Part shown: in pieces, positions 8,302 to 14,995 of the stretch
Position numbering within the stretch: position 1 is the stretch's first letter
Layout: each line of letters starts with the position of its first letter
Assembly (NCBI RefSeq): GCF_011317445.1
Contig: NZ_JAAAPL010000004.1
Location: forward strand, 1-64,000
From: Chelativorans multitrophicus
GTDB lineage: Bacteria > Pseudomonadota > Alphaproteobacteria > Rhizobiales > Rhizobiaceae
Direction of reading: 5' to 3'
DNA: 64,000 bases
The notes under the pieces: generated by a model
Seen by the model: the letters and a program-made list of their open reading frames with translations, nothing else
Database searches by the model: none
Told to the model about the DNA's origin: nothing
Program-made: the position numbers and the translations under genes

Positions 8302-8373
8302 AGTGCGGCGCGACCGGGGCGATGATAGTGACAGTTCAATGACTAGTCCGACTGGCTCTTTCACGGCCCAGGA

Positions 8374-8721
8374 ATGGCATCGATAGCCTCACCCTCGTCT
8401 GATCGAAATCATAGCGTGGCCCTGCTCGTCGCCCGCGACCAACGTAGGTATGCTCTAAGCCCGTTTTTCGCCAAGAGCGATGGGCTCCTCGTAGTCGATC
8501 CCGTGGAGCGGCGTCGACGGTATCGCGCCAATGTTGCCCGAACGACCGAGTCCGCTTGCGACCTGATCCTTGCCAGTGGTGCAACTCGCCTCATTTGCGG
8601 CTACGTGGCTGTTCCCGACCGTGACAGGCTCCGGGCCGCTGGCATCGATGTCCGCCTCGGCTCCTGCGCGCGCACGGTCAACGACCTCGTCACCTCGTTC
8701 GAGACCTTGCCGGACGCGTGA
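8374..8721 (+). CDS. NifX/NafY-family Fe-Mo cluster-binding-like protein
   Basis: The 115-residue protein matches the dinitrogenase iron-molybdenum cofactor domain found in NifX, NafY and the NifB C-terminus. The end reads AAGIDVRLGSCARTVNDLV, with the single conserved Cys region and an earlier GATRLICGYV strand. Such domains hold metal clusters during nitrogenase assembly, but many family members occur in organisms without nitrogenase. No nif gene is visible in this window. An FNR-type box precedes it. The start codon has only a weak ribosome binding site (AGGA directly before ATG), so the N-terminus is uncertain. Confidence 0.7.
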   Translation: MASIASPSSDRNHSVALLVARDQRRYALSPFFAKSDGLLVVDPVERRRRYRANVARTTESACDLILASGATRLICGYVAVPDRDRLRAAGIDVRLGSCARTVNDLVTSFETLPDA

Positions 8722-8734
8722 GGCCGCAGGCTAC

Positions 8735-8766
8735 CAAAAAAGAAGGAGGCGCCGTGCAGCGCCTCC
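8735..8766 (-). terminator. Rho-independent terminator of the first DUF305 gene
   Basis: Read on the minus strand, an 8-bp GGAGGCGC/GCGCCTCC stem with a 6-base loop is followed by TTCTTTTTT. It lies 20 bases past the DUF305 stop codon. Confidence 0.8.
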
Positions 8767-8786
8767 CATTCTCCATGCAATAACGC

Positions 8787-9191
8787 CTACTGGGGAGCGT
8801 TCGCGCGGAGCCATTCCTCCAACTGCGCGATCTCGGCTTCCTGGGCTGAGATCACGTCTTCCGCAAGCGCGCGGATCTCCGGATCGGAACCGTGCTCAAG
8901 AACGACGCGCGCCATGTCGATGGCGGCCTGATGGTGCGGGATCATGCCGCGGGCGAAATCCACGTCCGGGTTGCCGCTATAGTCCATGGTCGACATCGCC
9001 GCGTGCATCGTTTCCATGGCATCGACGTAGCCGCGAACCGCCGGATCATCATCGGGCGACACGGAAGTCTCGCCGGCGGCTGGTCCGCCGTGCATCGCGC
9101 CGTGGTCGGCCTGCGACCATGCTGGAATCGAAGCCGCAAAGCCGAGACCAGCCGCCACGACCGACGTAATCATAAGTTTCTGCATTTTCAT
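8787..9191 (-). CDS. DUF305 exported protein, copy 1
   Basis: The 134-residue protein has a signal peptide (cut near AWS-QA, about residue 26), a His/Met-bearing linker and a four-helix DUF305 domain with the family signature [17 protein letters not shown]305 proteins are periplasmic, ferritin-like bundles linked to metal, usually copper, handling. AAGGAACGTGCC precedes the ATG. The gene stands alone, with a strong terminator after it and an FNR-type box before it. It is very similar to the copy at 39319 (shared [18 protein letters not shown] and [14 protein letters not shown]), so the two probably arose by duplication within the island. Confidence 0.9.
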   Translation of the reverse strand: MKMQKLMITSVVAAGLGFAASIPAWSQADHGAMHGGPAAGETSVSPDDDPAVRGYVDAMETMHAAMSTMDYSGNPDVDFARGMIPHHQAAIDMARVVLEHGSDPEIRALAEDVISAQEAEIAQLEEWLRANAPQ

Positions 9192-9288
9192 GGCACGTTC
9201 CTTTCAGTGTGGTTTTTCCCGACAGGTCTCGCGCCGGATTTTCGGCACAGTCTGCGAGATCAGTCTCCACGTCGATCCGGTCGACTCT

Positions 9289-9302
9289 TTAACCGAGATC
9301 AA
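9289..9302 (-). promoter_or_regulatory. FNR/FixK-type box upstream of DUF305 copy 1
   Basis: TTGATCTCGGTTAA on the minus strand lies 98 bases before the DUF305 start codon. Confidence 0.65.
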
Positions 9303-9483
9303 GAACGTCGCTGCGATCTGACGAACCCCTCGACGCCGGCCCGGTGCAAACGCTCTTCCTTAACCGCAAACTTCAGCAAAACGACCATCGAAATCATCGG
9401 CAAGGCAATTCGAGACGGAACGAATGGCTCTCTGTCACGAAGTCTCACATTCCAAATCCTAGCTGGTGGCCCTTCGGCGAAGA

Positions 9484-9497
9484 TTGATCTGGGTTAA
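9484..9497 (+). promoter_or_regulatory. FNR/FixK-type box in the 9.2-9.8 kb intergenic region
   Basis: TTGATCTGGGTTAA lies 286 bases before the DUF2933 start. It may serve an unseen small RNA or transcript, or a distal site. Confidence 0.55.
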
Positions 9498-9635
9498 GTT
9501 TTGACGCCATCCGCGTCCAGTCCGCGCGACTGCCGACGCGCATTGGCGATTCCAGAAGCAAACGCGACGAGCGAGACGGACGGACCCTGCCTCGCCCACA
9601 ACCGATTCCACTTCGTCGCCCACCCAGACAAAACT

Positions 9636-9649
9636 ATAACAGAGATCAA
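9636..9649 (+). promoter_or_regulatory. FNR/FixK-type box upstream of DUF2933 gene
   Basis: ATAACAGAGATCAA has a perfect right half-site (ATCAA) and an imperfect left half. It lies 133 bases before the DUF2933 start codon. Confidence 0.55.
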
Positions 9650-9782
9650 GGTTCTTGCCCCCTTGCGCGAGCACTGTTGAACGACCAACAACCGACGCGG
9701 GCGCGATCAATCCTGCTCTAACGCGCCGTTGCGTCGCCTACGTCCAAACGGATCTGCTCCGTCAGAAAGGTCGACAACGGAT

Positions 9783-10049
9783 ATGGCACGCAATGCGAGA
9801 CAGCCTAGCAACTACGACCAACCTCCTCGGTCGCCCTCGGCGGCAACCATAGCGCTTTGGGGTTTCCTCGCCATCGGCGCCTTCTACCTGATCGCCGAGC
9901 ATCGAGCGCACCTGCTGGGGTGGCTGCCTTGGCTGATCATCCTGGCCTGTCCGCTGCTCCATATTTTCATGCACCGAAGCCACGGTGGCCACGAACACGA
10001 CGGAAGCTCGTCTACGAAGCGTTCTGACAATCCTCCCCACCAACACTAA
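9783..10049 (+). CDS. DUF2933-like small membrane protein
   Basis: The 88-residue protein has two close hydrophobic segments (about residues 20-35 and 42-60) and a His-rich tail (HRSHGGHEHD), the pattern of DUF2933 proteins that accompany metal-resistance and methyltransferase genes. Its role is unknown; the His tail may bind metal. The start at ATG 9783 was preferred to an earlier frame start that has no family resemblance. The next gene, an isoprenylcysteine methyltransferase-like protein, starts 22 bases after its stop, so the two are probably one transcript. Confidence 0.75.
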   Translation: MARNARQPSNYDQPPRSPSAATIALWGFLAIGAFYLIAEHRAHLLGWLPWLIILACPLLHIFMHRSHGGHEHDGSSSTKRSDNPPHQH

Positions 10050-10071
10050 GCGTCCAGGGAAGCAGGCAGAC

Positions 10072-10716
10072 ATGCACGAAGACGTTCAAGCTTACGGCCT
10101 CTGGTCGCTGGTATTTCTCAACTCGGCCGTGTTCATCTTCTTCGCGTTCAGCTTCTTCAAGCCGTCGACAACACGCGACTGGCGTTCTTTCGGCGCCTAC
10201 AGCGCGTTCATCGTCGCTTTGTTCACCGAGATGTATGGATTTCCGTTGACCATCTATCTTCTTTCGGGCTGGCTACAGTCGCGCTATCCCCAAATCGACT
10301 GGCTATCCCACGATGCTGGCCATCTTCTGGAGACGCTGCTTGGCTGGCGGCTGAATCCGCATTTCGAACCGTTTCACCTTCTCAGTTTCGTCTTCATCGG
10401 TGGCGGGTTCATGCTTATCGCTTCGGGGTGGAAGGTCCTCTACGACGCTCAGAAGAAGGGCGTGCTCGCCACTACCGGCGTCTACGCCTGGGTGCGTCAT
10501 CCCCAGTATGTGGGCTTCGTCCTCATCATGTTTGGGTTCCTGCTCCAGTGGCCGACCCTGCTGACCGCCGTGATGTTCCCGATCCTCGTCATCATGTATT
10601 GGCGGCTTGCCCGCCGGGAGGAGCAGGAAGTGCTAGATCAGCATGGGGAAGCATATGCGCGCTACATGCGGGACGTGCCGGGATATTTCCCGCGCCTGGT
10701 CGCCAGGCCGGCTTGA
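10072..10716 (+). CDS. Isoprenylcysteine carboxyl methyltransferase-like membrane protein
   Basis: The 214-residue integral membrane protein has about five hydrophobic segments and the C-terminal ICMT/phospholipid methyltransferase signature: GVYAWVRHPQYVGF followed by EEQEVLDQHGEAYARYMRDVP. This fold uses S-adenosylmethionine to methylate small lipophilic or protein targets. Bacterial members without prenylated partners have unknown substrates. It is paired with the DUF2933 gene, a frequent arrangement beside copper and low-oxygen loci. ATG 10072 was chosen because the hydrophobic region starts just after it; an earlier frame start overlaps the DUF2933 gene. Confidence 0.85.
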   Translation: MHEDVQAYGLWSLVFLNSAVFIFFAFSFFKPSTTRDWRSFGAYSAFIVALFTEMYGFPLTIYLLSGWLQSRYPQIDWLSHDAGHLLETLLGWRLNPHFEPFHLLSFVFIGGGFMLIASGWKVLYDAQKKGVLATTGVYAWVRHPQYVGFVLIMFGFLLQWPTLLTAVMFPILVIMYWRLARREEQEVLDQHGEAYARYMRDVPGYFPRLVARPA

Positions 10717-10803
10717 TCCGAAGCGCATTCGGCCCACGGGAAAGCCCAGCGGCGCCAGGACAAGCCGTGCGCCTGACATCGGACGATCAATGCCATCAAC
10801 TCA

Positions 10804-10817
10804 TTGATCCACTTTAA
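10804..10817 (+). promoter_or_regulatory. FNR/FixK-type box upstream of cfa
   Basis: TTGATCCACTTTAA matches with two changes. It ends only 33 bases before the assigned cfa start. An activator site at about -41 would put transcription start at that ATG, so translation may begin further in. Confidence 0.55.
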
Positions 10818-10850
10818 AGTCTGGATGCTCGACCTCGCTCCAATGTCGCC

Positions 10851-12137
10851 ATGCTCTGGTTATCTCGCAAAGCATGGTATTGGCACGTGGACGCAATTCT
10901 GTTCGGAACGCTTGATCGCCTGATCAACAAAGGCTCGCTTCAACTCACAACAGCCCGGGGCAACACAAAAGTGTTCGGGGACGACAGCGGTCCGCCCATT
11001 TCGGTTCGCTTTGCTTGCAAGGCCGCGCAGCGGCGCGTGCTTGCAGACCCTGAATTGCGGCTCGGAGAAGCTTACGCCGATGGCCAGCTTTTGATTGAGA
11101 ACGGCAGCATCGCCGATCTGCTGGATCTTCTCCTGTCGCAGGGCGACGCTCTCCAACGGCAGTTCGCCTCACGACTGCTGTCGGGAACCCGGCTCGCGCT
11201 GCGTCGAATCCATCAACACAACCTGCGAAAACGGTCCAGGCGGAATGTCGCTCATCACTACGATCTCGACGGCCGGCTCTACGATCTGTTTCTCGACCGC
11301 GACCGGCAATATAGCTGCGCCTATTTCGAGGAGCCGCACCTGACACTGGACGAGGCGCAAACCGCCAAGAAACGGCATATTGCCGCGAAGCTTCTTGTGC
11401 AGTCTGGCGCGTCGGTTCTCGACATCGGTTGCGGCTGGGGAGGACTAGCGCTCTTCCTGGCCGAGACCTATGGGGCCGAGGTGACCGGCATCACCCTCTC
11501 GAAAGAGCAGCATGAATACGCCCGCCAGCGGGCCGCGGCAGCGCCTCACGGCGAGCGGCCGAATTTCCAGCTTCGCGACTACCGCGAGATCGAGGGCAGG
11601 TTCGATCGTATCGTGTCGGTCGGCATGTTCGAGCACGTCGGCGTGAACCACTTCAGAGAGTTCTTTCGCAAGAGCCATGATCTGCTCGCGGACGACGGCG
11701 TCCTCTTGCTGCATTCGATCGGGCGGTTCGACCGGCCAGGCTTCACCAATCCGTGGATTGCAAAATATATCTTTCCGGGCGGATATATCCCGTCCCTTTC
11801 TGAAGTCCTTCCGGCCGTGGAAAGCTCAGGGCTTGTGGTCACGGACATCGAGATCCTGCGATTGCACTACGCCGAGACACTCCGCCACTGGCGGGAGCGG
11901 TTCCTTGCCCGGCGCGATGAGGCGGTCGACCTCTACGACGAGCGCTTCGCGCGCCTTTGGGAGTTCTACCTTGCGGTTTCGGAAATGGCGTTTCGCCATC
12001 AGGGCATGATGGTCTTTCAGATGCAGATTGCGAAGCGGCAGACGAGTGTTCCGCTCAGGCGCGATTACATTGGCGCCGAAGAAGCACGCCTCCGCGCCTC
12101 CAGCTCCGACGCCGAGGACCGAGCAAGCGCGGTATAA
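10851..12137 (+). CDS. cfa: Cyclopropane-fatty-acyl-phospholipid synthase
   Basis: The 428-residue protein has an N-terminal lipid-binding region and an S-adenosylmethionine domain with VLDIGCGWGGLALFLAE (about residues 190-206). Other family motifs are SCAYFEEP and SVGMFEHVG. It converts double bonds of membrane lipids to cyclopropane rings, which stabilises membranes under acid, stationary-phase or anoxic stress. Length is normal for Cfa. The assigned ATG has a poor ribosome binding site and lies very close to an FNR-type box; a start near codon 12 (GTG) is possible. It is convergent with the exported protein gene at 12221. Confidence 0.92.
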   Translation: MLWLSRKAWYWHVDAILFGTLDRLINKGSLQLTTARGNTKVFGDDSGPPISVRFACKAAQRRVLADPELRLGEAYADGQLLIENGSIADLLDLLLSQGDALQRQFASRLLSGTRLALRRIHQHNLRKRSRRNVAHHYDLDGRLYDLFLDRDRQYSCAYFEEPHLTLDEAQTAKKRHIAAKLLVQSGASVLDIGCGWGGLALFLAETYGAEVTGITLSKEQHEYARQRAAAAPHGERPNFQLRDYREIEGRFDRIVSVGMFEHVGVNHFREFFRKSHDLLADDGVLLLHSIGRFDRPGFTNPWIAKYIFPGGYIPSLSEVLPAVESSGLVVTDIEILRLHYAETLRHWRERFLARRDEAVDLYDERFARLWEFYLAVSEMAFRHQGMMVFQMQIAKRQTSVPLRRDYIGAEEARLRASSSDAEDRASAV

Positions 12138-12220
12138 TCAATTGCTCTATCGCGTTCGCCTCTGCGCAACCCCTGGCCTTCCGCTCCGCGTTGCGCGGCC
12201 GCGGCACCCAATCGACGTGA

Positions 12221-12709
12221 CTACTGATGATCGCTGGAGAATGTAAGGTGGGTCGGCCGGTCCCGGTCCGGGATCGAAATCGACAGTTCGATCTCGTACC
12301 GGCTGCGGCCAGGAAAGTTCACGAAGCCGCCATAAGTGATCGTGCCGGCGATCGACATCGGTTCCAGATCGATCCGCTCATGGCTGACATGGCCGAGCGA
12401 GGAGACCGTCGCCACGATCTCGGCGTTTTCGATCCGGTCGCTTGTCCGAGTGTCAAAGACGGCGACGACGATGTGCTGAGGGTGCCGTCCACTGGGTGCT
12501 CCGCCGTGCATCGCGCCTTCCGCATGATCGGAGGGATGGCCGCGCACGACGGAAGCCGGCATAATGCCGAGATACACCGAAAGCCCATCGGCCGATTGGT
12601 AGCCGTCGTCGGCCGACGCCAAGCCTGCCGACACGAGAAGCGCGCCGAGGGTTGCGGACAGGGTTCGCCCGGCGAACAATCTCAGCGTTGACGGTTTGCG
12701 CTTGACCAT
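12221..12709 (-). CDS. Exported protein of unknown function in DUF305 operon
   Basis: The 162-residue protein has an N-terminal signal (about residues 1-33, ending GLASA-DD) and a beta-rich domain with MHGGAPSGRHPQHIVVAVFD and TITYGGFVNFPGRSRYEI. It resembles periplasmic proteins of the YtkA/CopC-like immunoglobulin type that sit beside metal genes, but I do not recognise the family with certainty. It starts 25 bases after the second DUF305 gene and is probably co-transcribed with it from the FNR-type box at 13268. The His/Met-containing segment could bind copper; that is inference. Confidence 0.75.
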   Translation of the reverse strand: MVKRKPSTLRLFAGRTLSATLGALLVSAGLASADDGYQSADGLSVYLGIMPASVVRGHPSDHAEGAMHGGAPSGRHPQHIVVAVFDTRTSDRIENAEIVATVSSLGHVSHERIDLEPMSIAGTITYGGFVNFPGRSRYEIELSISIPDRDRPTHLTFSSDHQ

Positions 12710-12733
12710 CTCGCTATCCTCCGGATCTGCAGC

Positions 12734-13177
12734 CTATTCGCCGCGGTCAGACAGCCACGCTCGCATTGCGTCGATCTCGGCCTGCTGAGCGTCGATGATC
12801 TCCTGCGCCCATTGGCGGCTTTGCTCGTCCTCACCGAACTCGAGAGCCGCTCGGGCCATGTCGATCGCGGCCTGGTGATGCGCGATCATGCCCTTGACGA
12901 ACGCGACGTCGGCGTTCTCTTCCTGCATCGCCTCCATCATGGGCGCGTGCATGCCCATCATCGCCCCCATATAGGCTCGCGAGGCTTCTGGCATCGTCGC
13001 CATGCGCTCCGCCATCATGCCTTCCATCATCTGCATCATGGGTCCCGATTGCTGAACGGGAGCGGACTCGGCGTGCTCACCATTCCCGTCCGGGTGATGC
13101 GGATCGGTTTGTGCCATCACGCCCATCGGAAGGATGGCTAGCCCAGCGACGAGGGCGATTCGTCCAAAGAGTTGCAT
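12734..13177 (-). CDS. DUF305 exported protein, copy 2
   Basis: The 147-residue product has a signal peptide (cut near VMA-QT, about residue 21), a very Met-rich segment (MMQMMEGMMAERMATM) and a DUF305 domain with [15 protein letters not shown]. The Met-rich part suggests copper(I) binding in the periplasm. GGGGATGTCGCA precedes ATG 13177; the longer frame extending to 13384 lacks a signal peptide and was rejected. It heads a two-gene unit with the exported protein at 12221. An FNR-type box lies 91 bases upstream, shared with the divergent carbamate kinase gene. Confidence 0.88.
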   Translation of the reverse strand: MQLFGRIALVAGLAILPMGVMAQTDPHHPDGNGEHAESAPVQQSGPMMQMMEGMMAERMATMPEASRAYMGAMMGMHAPMMEAMQEENADVAFVKGMIAHHQAAIDMARAALEFGEDEQSRQWAQEIIDAQQAEIDAMRAWLSDRGE

Positions 13178-13267
13178 TGCGACATCCCCTTTTTCGCGCG
13201 CCTCCCACGAAATGTTCAGAGAGAAGCACGTCATCCCGAAAACTAGCGGCCGTCGTCGTGCCAAGAC

Positions 13268-13281
13268 TTGATCTGGATTAA
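13268..13281. promoter_or_regulatory. FNR/FixK-type box between DUF305 copy 2 and carbamate kinase
   Basis: TTGATCTGGATTAA, identical to the box at 4887, lies 90 bases from the leftward DUF305 start and 148 bases from the rightward arcC start. It could serve either or both. Confidence 0.7.
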
Positions 13282-13429
13282 AGAACACGCACTCGCTGCG
13301 ATCGAGACTTTCAGTCCAGCAATATGCAGTTCCGGACGGCCCCCGAGATGGGGAGAACGATCGAGTTCGGTCCGCCTTTCGCACCAGGCGCGGTGCGCGG
13401 CGGCATGGTTTCAGGGATGGGAGCGATAC

Positions 13430-14341
13430 ATGCGGGTCGTCGTGGCGCTAGGCGGAAACGCGCTCCTCAAGCGCGGCGAGCCGATGACGGCGGACGTGCA
13501 GCGCGCTAACGCTCGCACGGCGGCACGCGCGCTCGCCGTTCTTGCGCGCGATCACGAGATCGTCGTCGCCCACGGTAGCGGGCCGCAAGTGGGCCTGCTC
13601 GCGCTCCAGGCGGCGGCGTACAAGGACGTTCCGCCTTTCCCGCTCGACATCATCAGCGCCGAGAGTATCGGCATGATCGGCTATCTCGTCGAGCAGGAAC
13701 TGGCCAATGCGTTGCCCGCTGGAACGCGCATCGGGACACTGCTCACCCAGATCGAGGTCGACCGCAACGATCCCGCCTTCCAGCGACCGGAAAAGCCGAT
13801 CGGGCCGATTTACGGGCCGGAGGAAGCCGAGACGGTCAGGAAGAACCATGACTGGCCACTCGTCGAGGAAAGCCCAGGCAAATGGCGGCGCGTGGTCGCC
13901 TCGCCCTTGCCTGGACGCATCACCCAGATCGAGACCATCCGCCTCCTTGTGGAGAACGGTGTGATCGCGATTTGCGCTGGGGGCGGCGGCATTCCCGTGA
14001 TCCGGAACGATGATGGCGACCTCGTCGGCGTCGAGGCCGTGATAGACAAGGACCGCGCCGCCGGGCTTTTGGCGGAAGAGGTGTCCGCCGACGCGTTCTT
14101 GATGCTCACCGACGTGGACGGCGTCTACAAGGCGTGGGGCACCGAGCATCAGCGTCGGATCGAGCGCATACGCCCCGATGAGATCGATCCCGGAGACTTC
14201 CCGCCCGGCTCCATGGGCCCCAAGGTCGAGGCGGCCGCTGCGTTCGCGTCGGCGAAGGGGCGGATCGCGGGAATCGGCAAGCTGGAGGATGCCCGCGCGA
14301 TCCTCGAACGGCGCTCAGGCACGACATTCTCGCTTCAATGA
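13430..14341 (+). CDS. arcC: Carbamate kinase
   Basis: The 303-residue protein opens with VVVALGGNALLKRGEP and has the amino-acid kinase fold motifs AHGSGPQVG, SAESIGMIGYL and ICAGGGGIPVI. Carbamate kinase makes ATP from carbamoyl phosphate and ADP in the last step of fermentative arginine, agmatine or allantoin breakdown. No arginine deiminase or ornithine carbamoyltransferase gene is in the window, so the carbamoyl phosphate source lies elsewhere or differs. ATG 13430 has GGGAGCGATAC before it. A universal stress protein gene follows after 21 bases, likely on the same transcript. Confidence 0.93.
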   Translation: MRVVVALGGNALLKRGEPMTADVQRANARTAARALAVLARDHEIVVAHGSGPQVGLLALQAAAYKDVPPFPLDIISAESIGMIGYLVEQELANALPAGTRIGTLLTQIEVDRNDPAFQRPEKPIGPIYGPEEAETVRKNHDWPLVEESPGKWRRVVASPLPGRITQIETIRLLVENGVIAICAGGGGIPVIRNDDGDLVGVEAVIDKDRAAGLLAEEVSADAFLMLTDVDGVYKAWGTEHQRRIERIRPDEIDPGDFPPGSMGPKVEAAAAFASAKGRIAGIGKLEDARAILERRSGTTFSLQ

Positions 14342-14362
14342 AACGGAAGGGACATCACGGCC

Positions 14363-14803
14363 ATGTATAAGCACATCCTCATCACCACCGACGGATCGGA
14401 GCTTGCCCGCAAGGGCGTCGATCATGGACTTTCGCTGGCTAGGAGCCTTGATGCGAAGGTCACAGTCGTGACGGTGACCGAGCCGTTCCCGATCTATGCG
14501 GGAGAGGGCTGGGCTCTTGGACCCCAAGAGTTCGAACGCTACGACGCGGATCAGGTCAAATTCGCCAAGGAGCTTCTCGAGCCCATCAAGGCCGACGCCG
14601 CAAAGCTCGGCGTTTCCTGTGAGACGCGCCACCTTCCCGGTCGACGCCCGGCAGAAGCCATCCTCGAAATTGCCTCGGAGCAAGGCTGCTCGCTGATCGT
14701 CATGGCGTCGCACGGCCGCCGTGGGCTCGGCCGGCTGTTGCTCGGCAGCCAGACGAGCGAGGTGGTGAGCCAGTCGCCGATTCCCGTGCTCGTCGTGAGA
14801 TAG
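14363..14803 (+). CDS. Universal stress protein (UspA family)
   Basis: The 146-residue single-domain UspA protein opens with YKHILITTDGS and ends with the ATP-binding signature IVMASHGRRGLGRLLLGS followed by SPIPVLVV. Usp proteins with this G-2x-G-9x-G(S/T) motif bind ATP and accumulate in growth arrest and anoxia. It directly follows carbamate kinase. FNR-regulated usp genes next to fermentation genes are well known in other bacteria. The ribosome binding site is GGAAGGGACATC before ATG. Confidence 0.93.
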   Translation: MYKHILITTDGSELARKGVDHGLSLARSLDAKVTVVTVTEPFPIYAGEGWALGPQEFERYDADQVKFAKELLEPIKADAAKLGVSCETRHLPGRRPAEAILEIASEQGCSLIVMASHGRRGLGRLLLGSQTSEVVSQSPIPVLVVR

Positions 14804-14895
14804 CTTCGTTCAACCATCCGCGTCGTGCAATTTGTCAGCCGGGCGAGAAGCCGGGCGACGGGTGCCACTCGCCAAACAACTCGCCGACGGAGACT

Positions 14896-14909
14896 TTAAC
14901 CTCGATCAA
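14896..14909 (+). promoter_or_regulatory. FNR/FixK-type box upstream of the copB-phosphoketolase operon
   Basis: TTAACCTCGATCAA (minus strand TTGATCGAGGTTAA) lies 86 bases before the copB start. It probably drives the long unit copB to thymidine/AMP phosphorylase. Confidence 0.7.
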
Positions 14910-14995
14910 AGATTCGATGCCGGGATGGGGCGAGGTTCCTGACTGAAGTAACATGCTTTCGCACCATGGCCGCGACCAGATCAAGGACAGTCCTG

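Larger units (their letters stand above)
9192..9782. other. 590-base intergenic region with three FNR-type boxes
   Basis: No supported gene was found; the short reading frames here lack homology signs and ribosome binding sites. The region separates the leftward DUF305 gene from the rightward DUF2933 gene and carries dyads at 9289, 9484 and 9636. Its composition is less GC-rich than the neighbouring genes, in keeping with a promoter region or a decayed gene. Confidence 0.6.

Noticed and set aside
9459-9710. Short minus-strand frame in the 9.2-9.8 kb gap
   Set aside because: No start signal, no motif, and it covers two FNR-type boxes.
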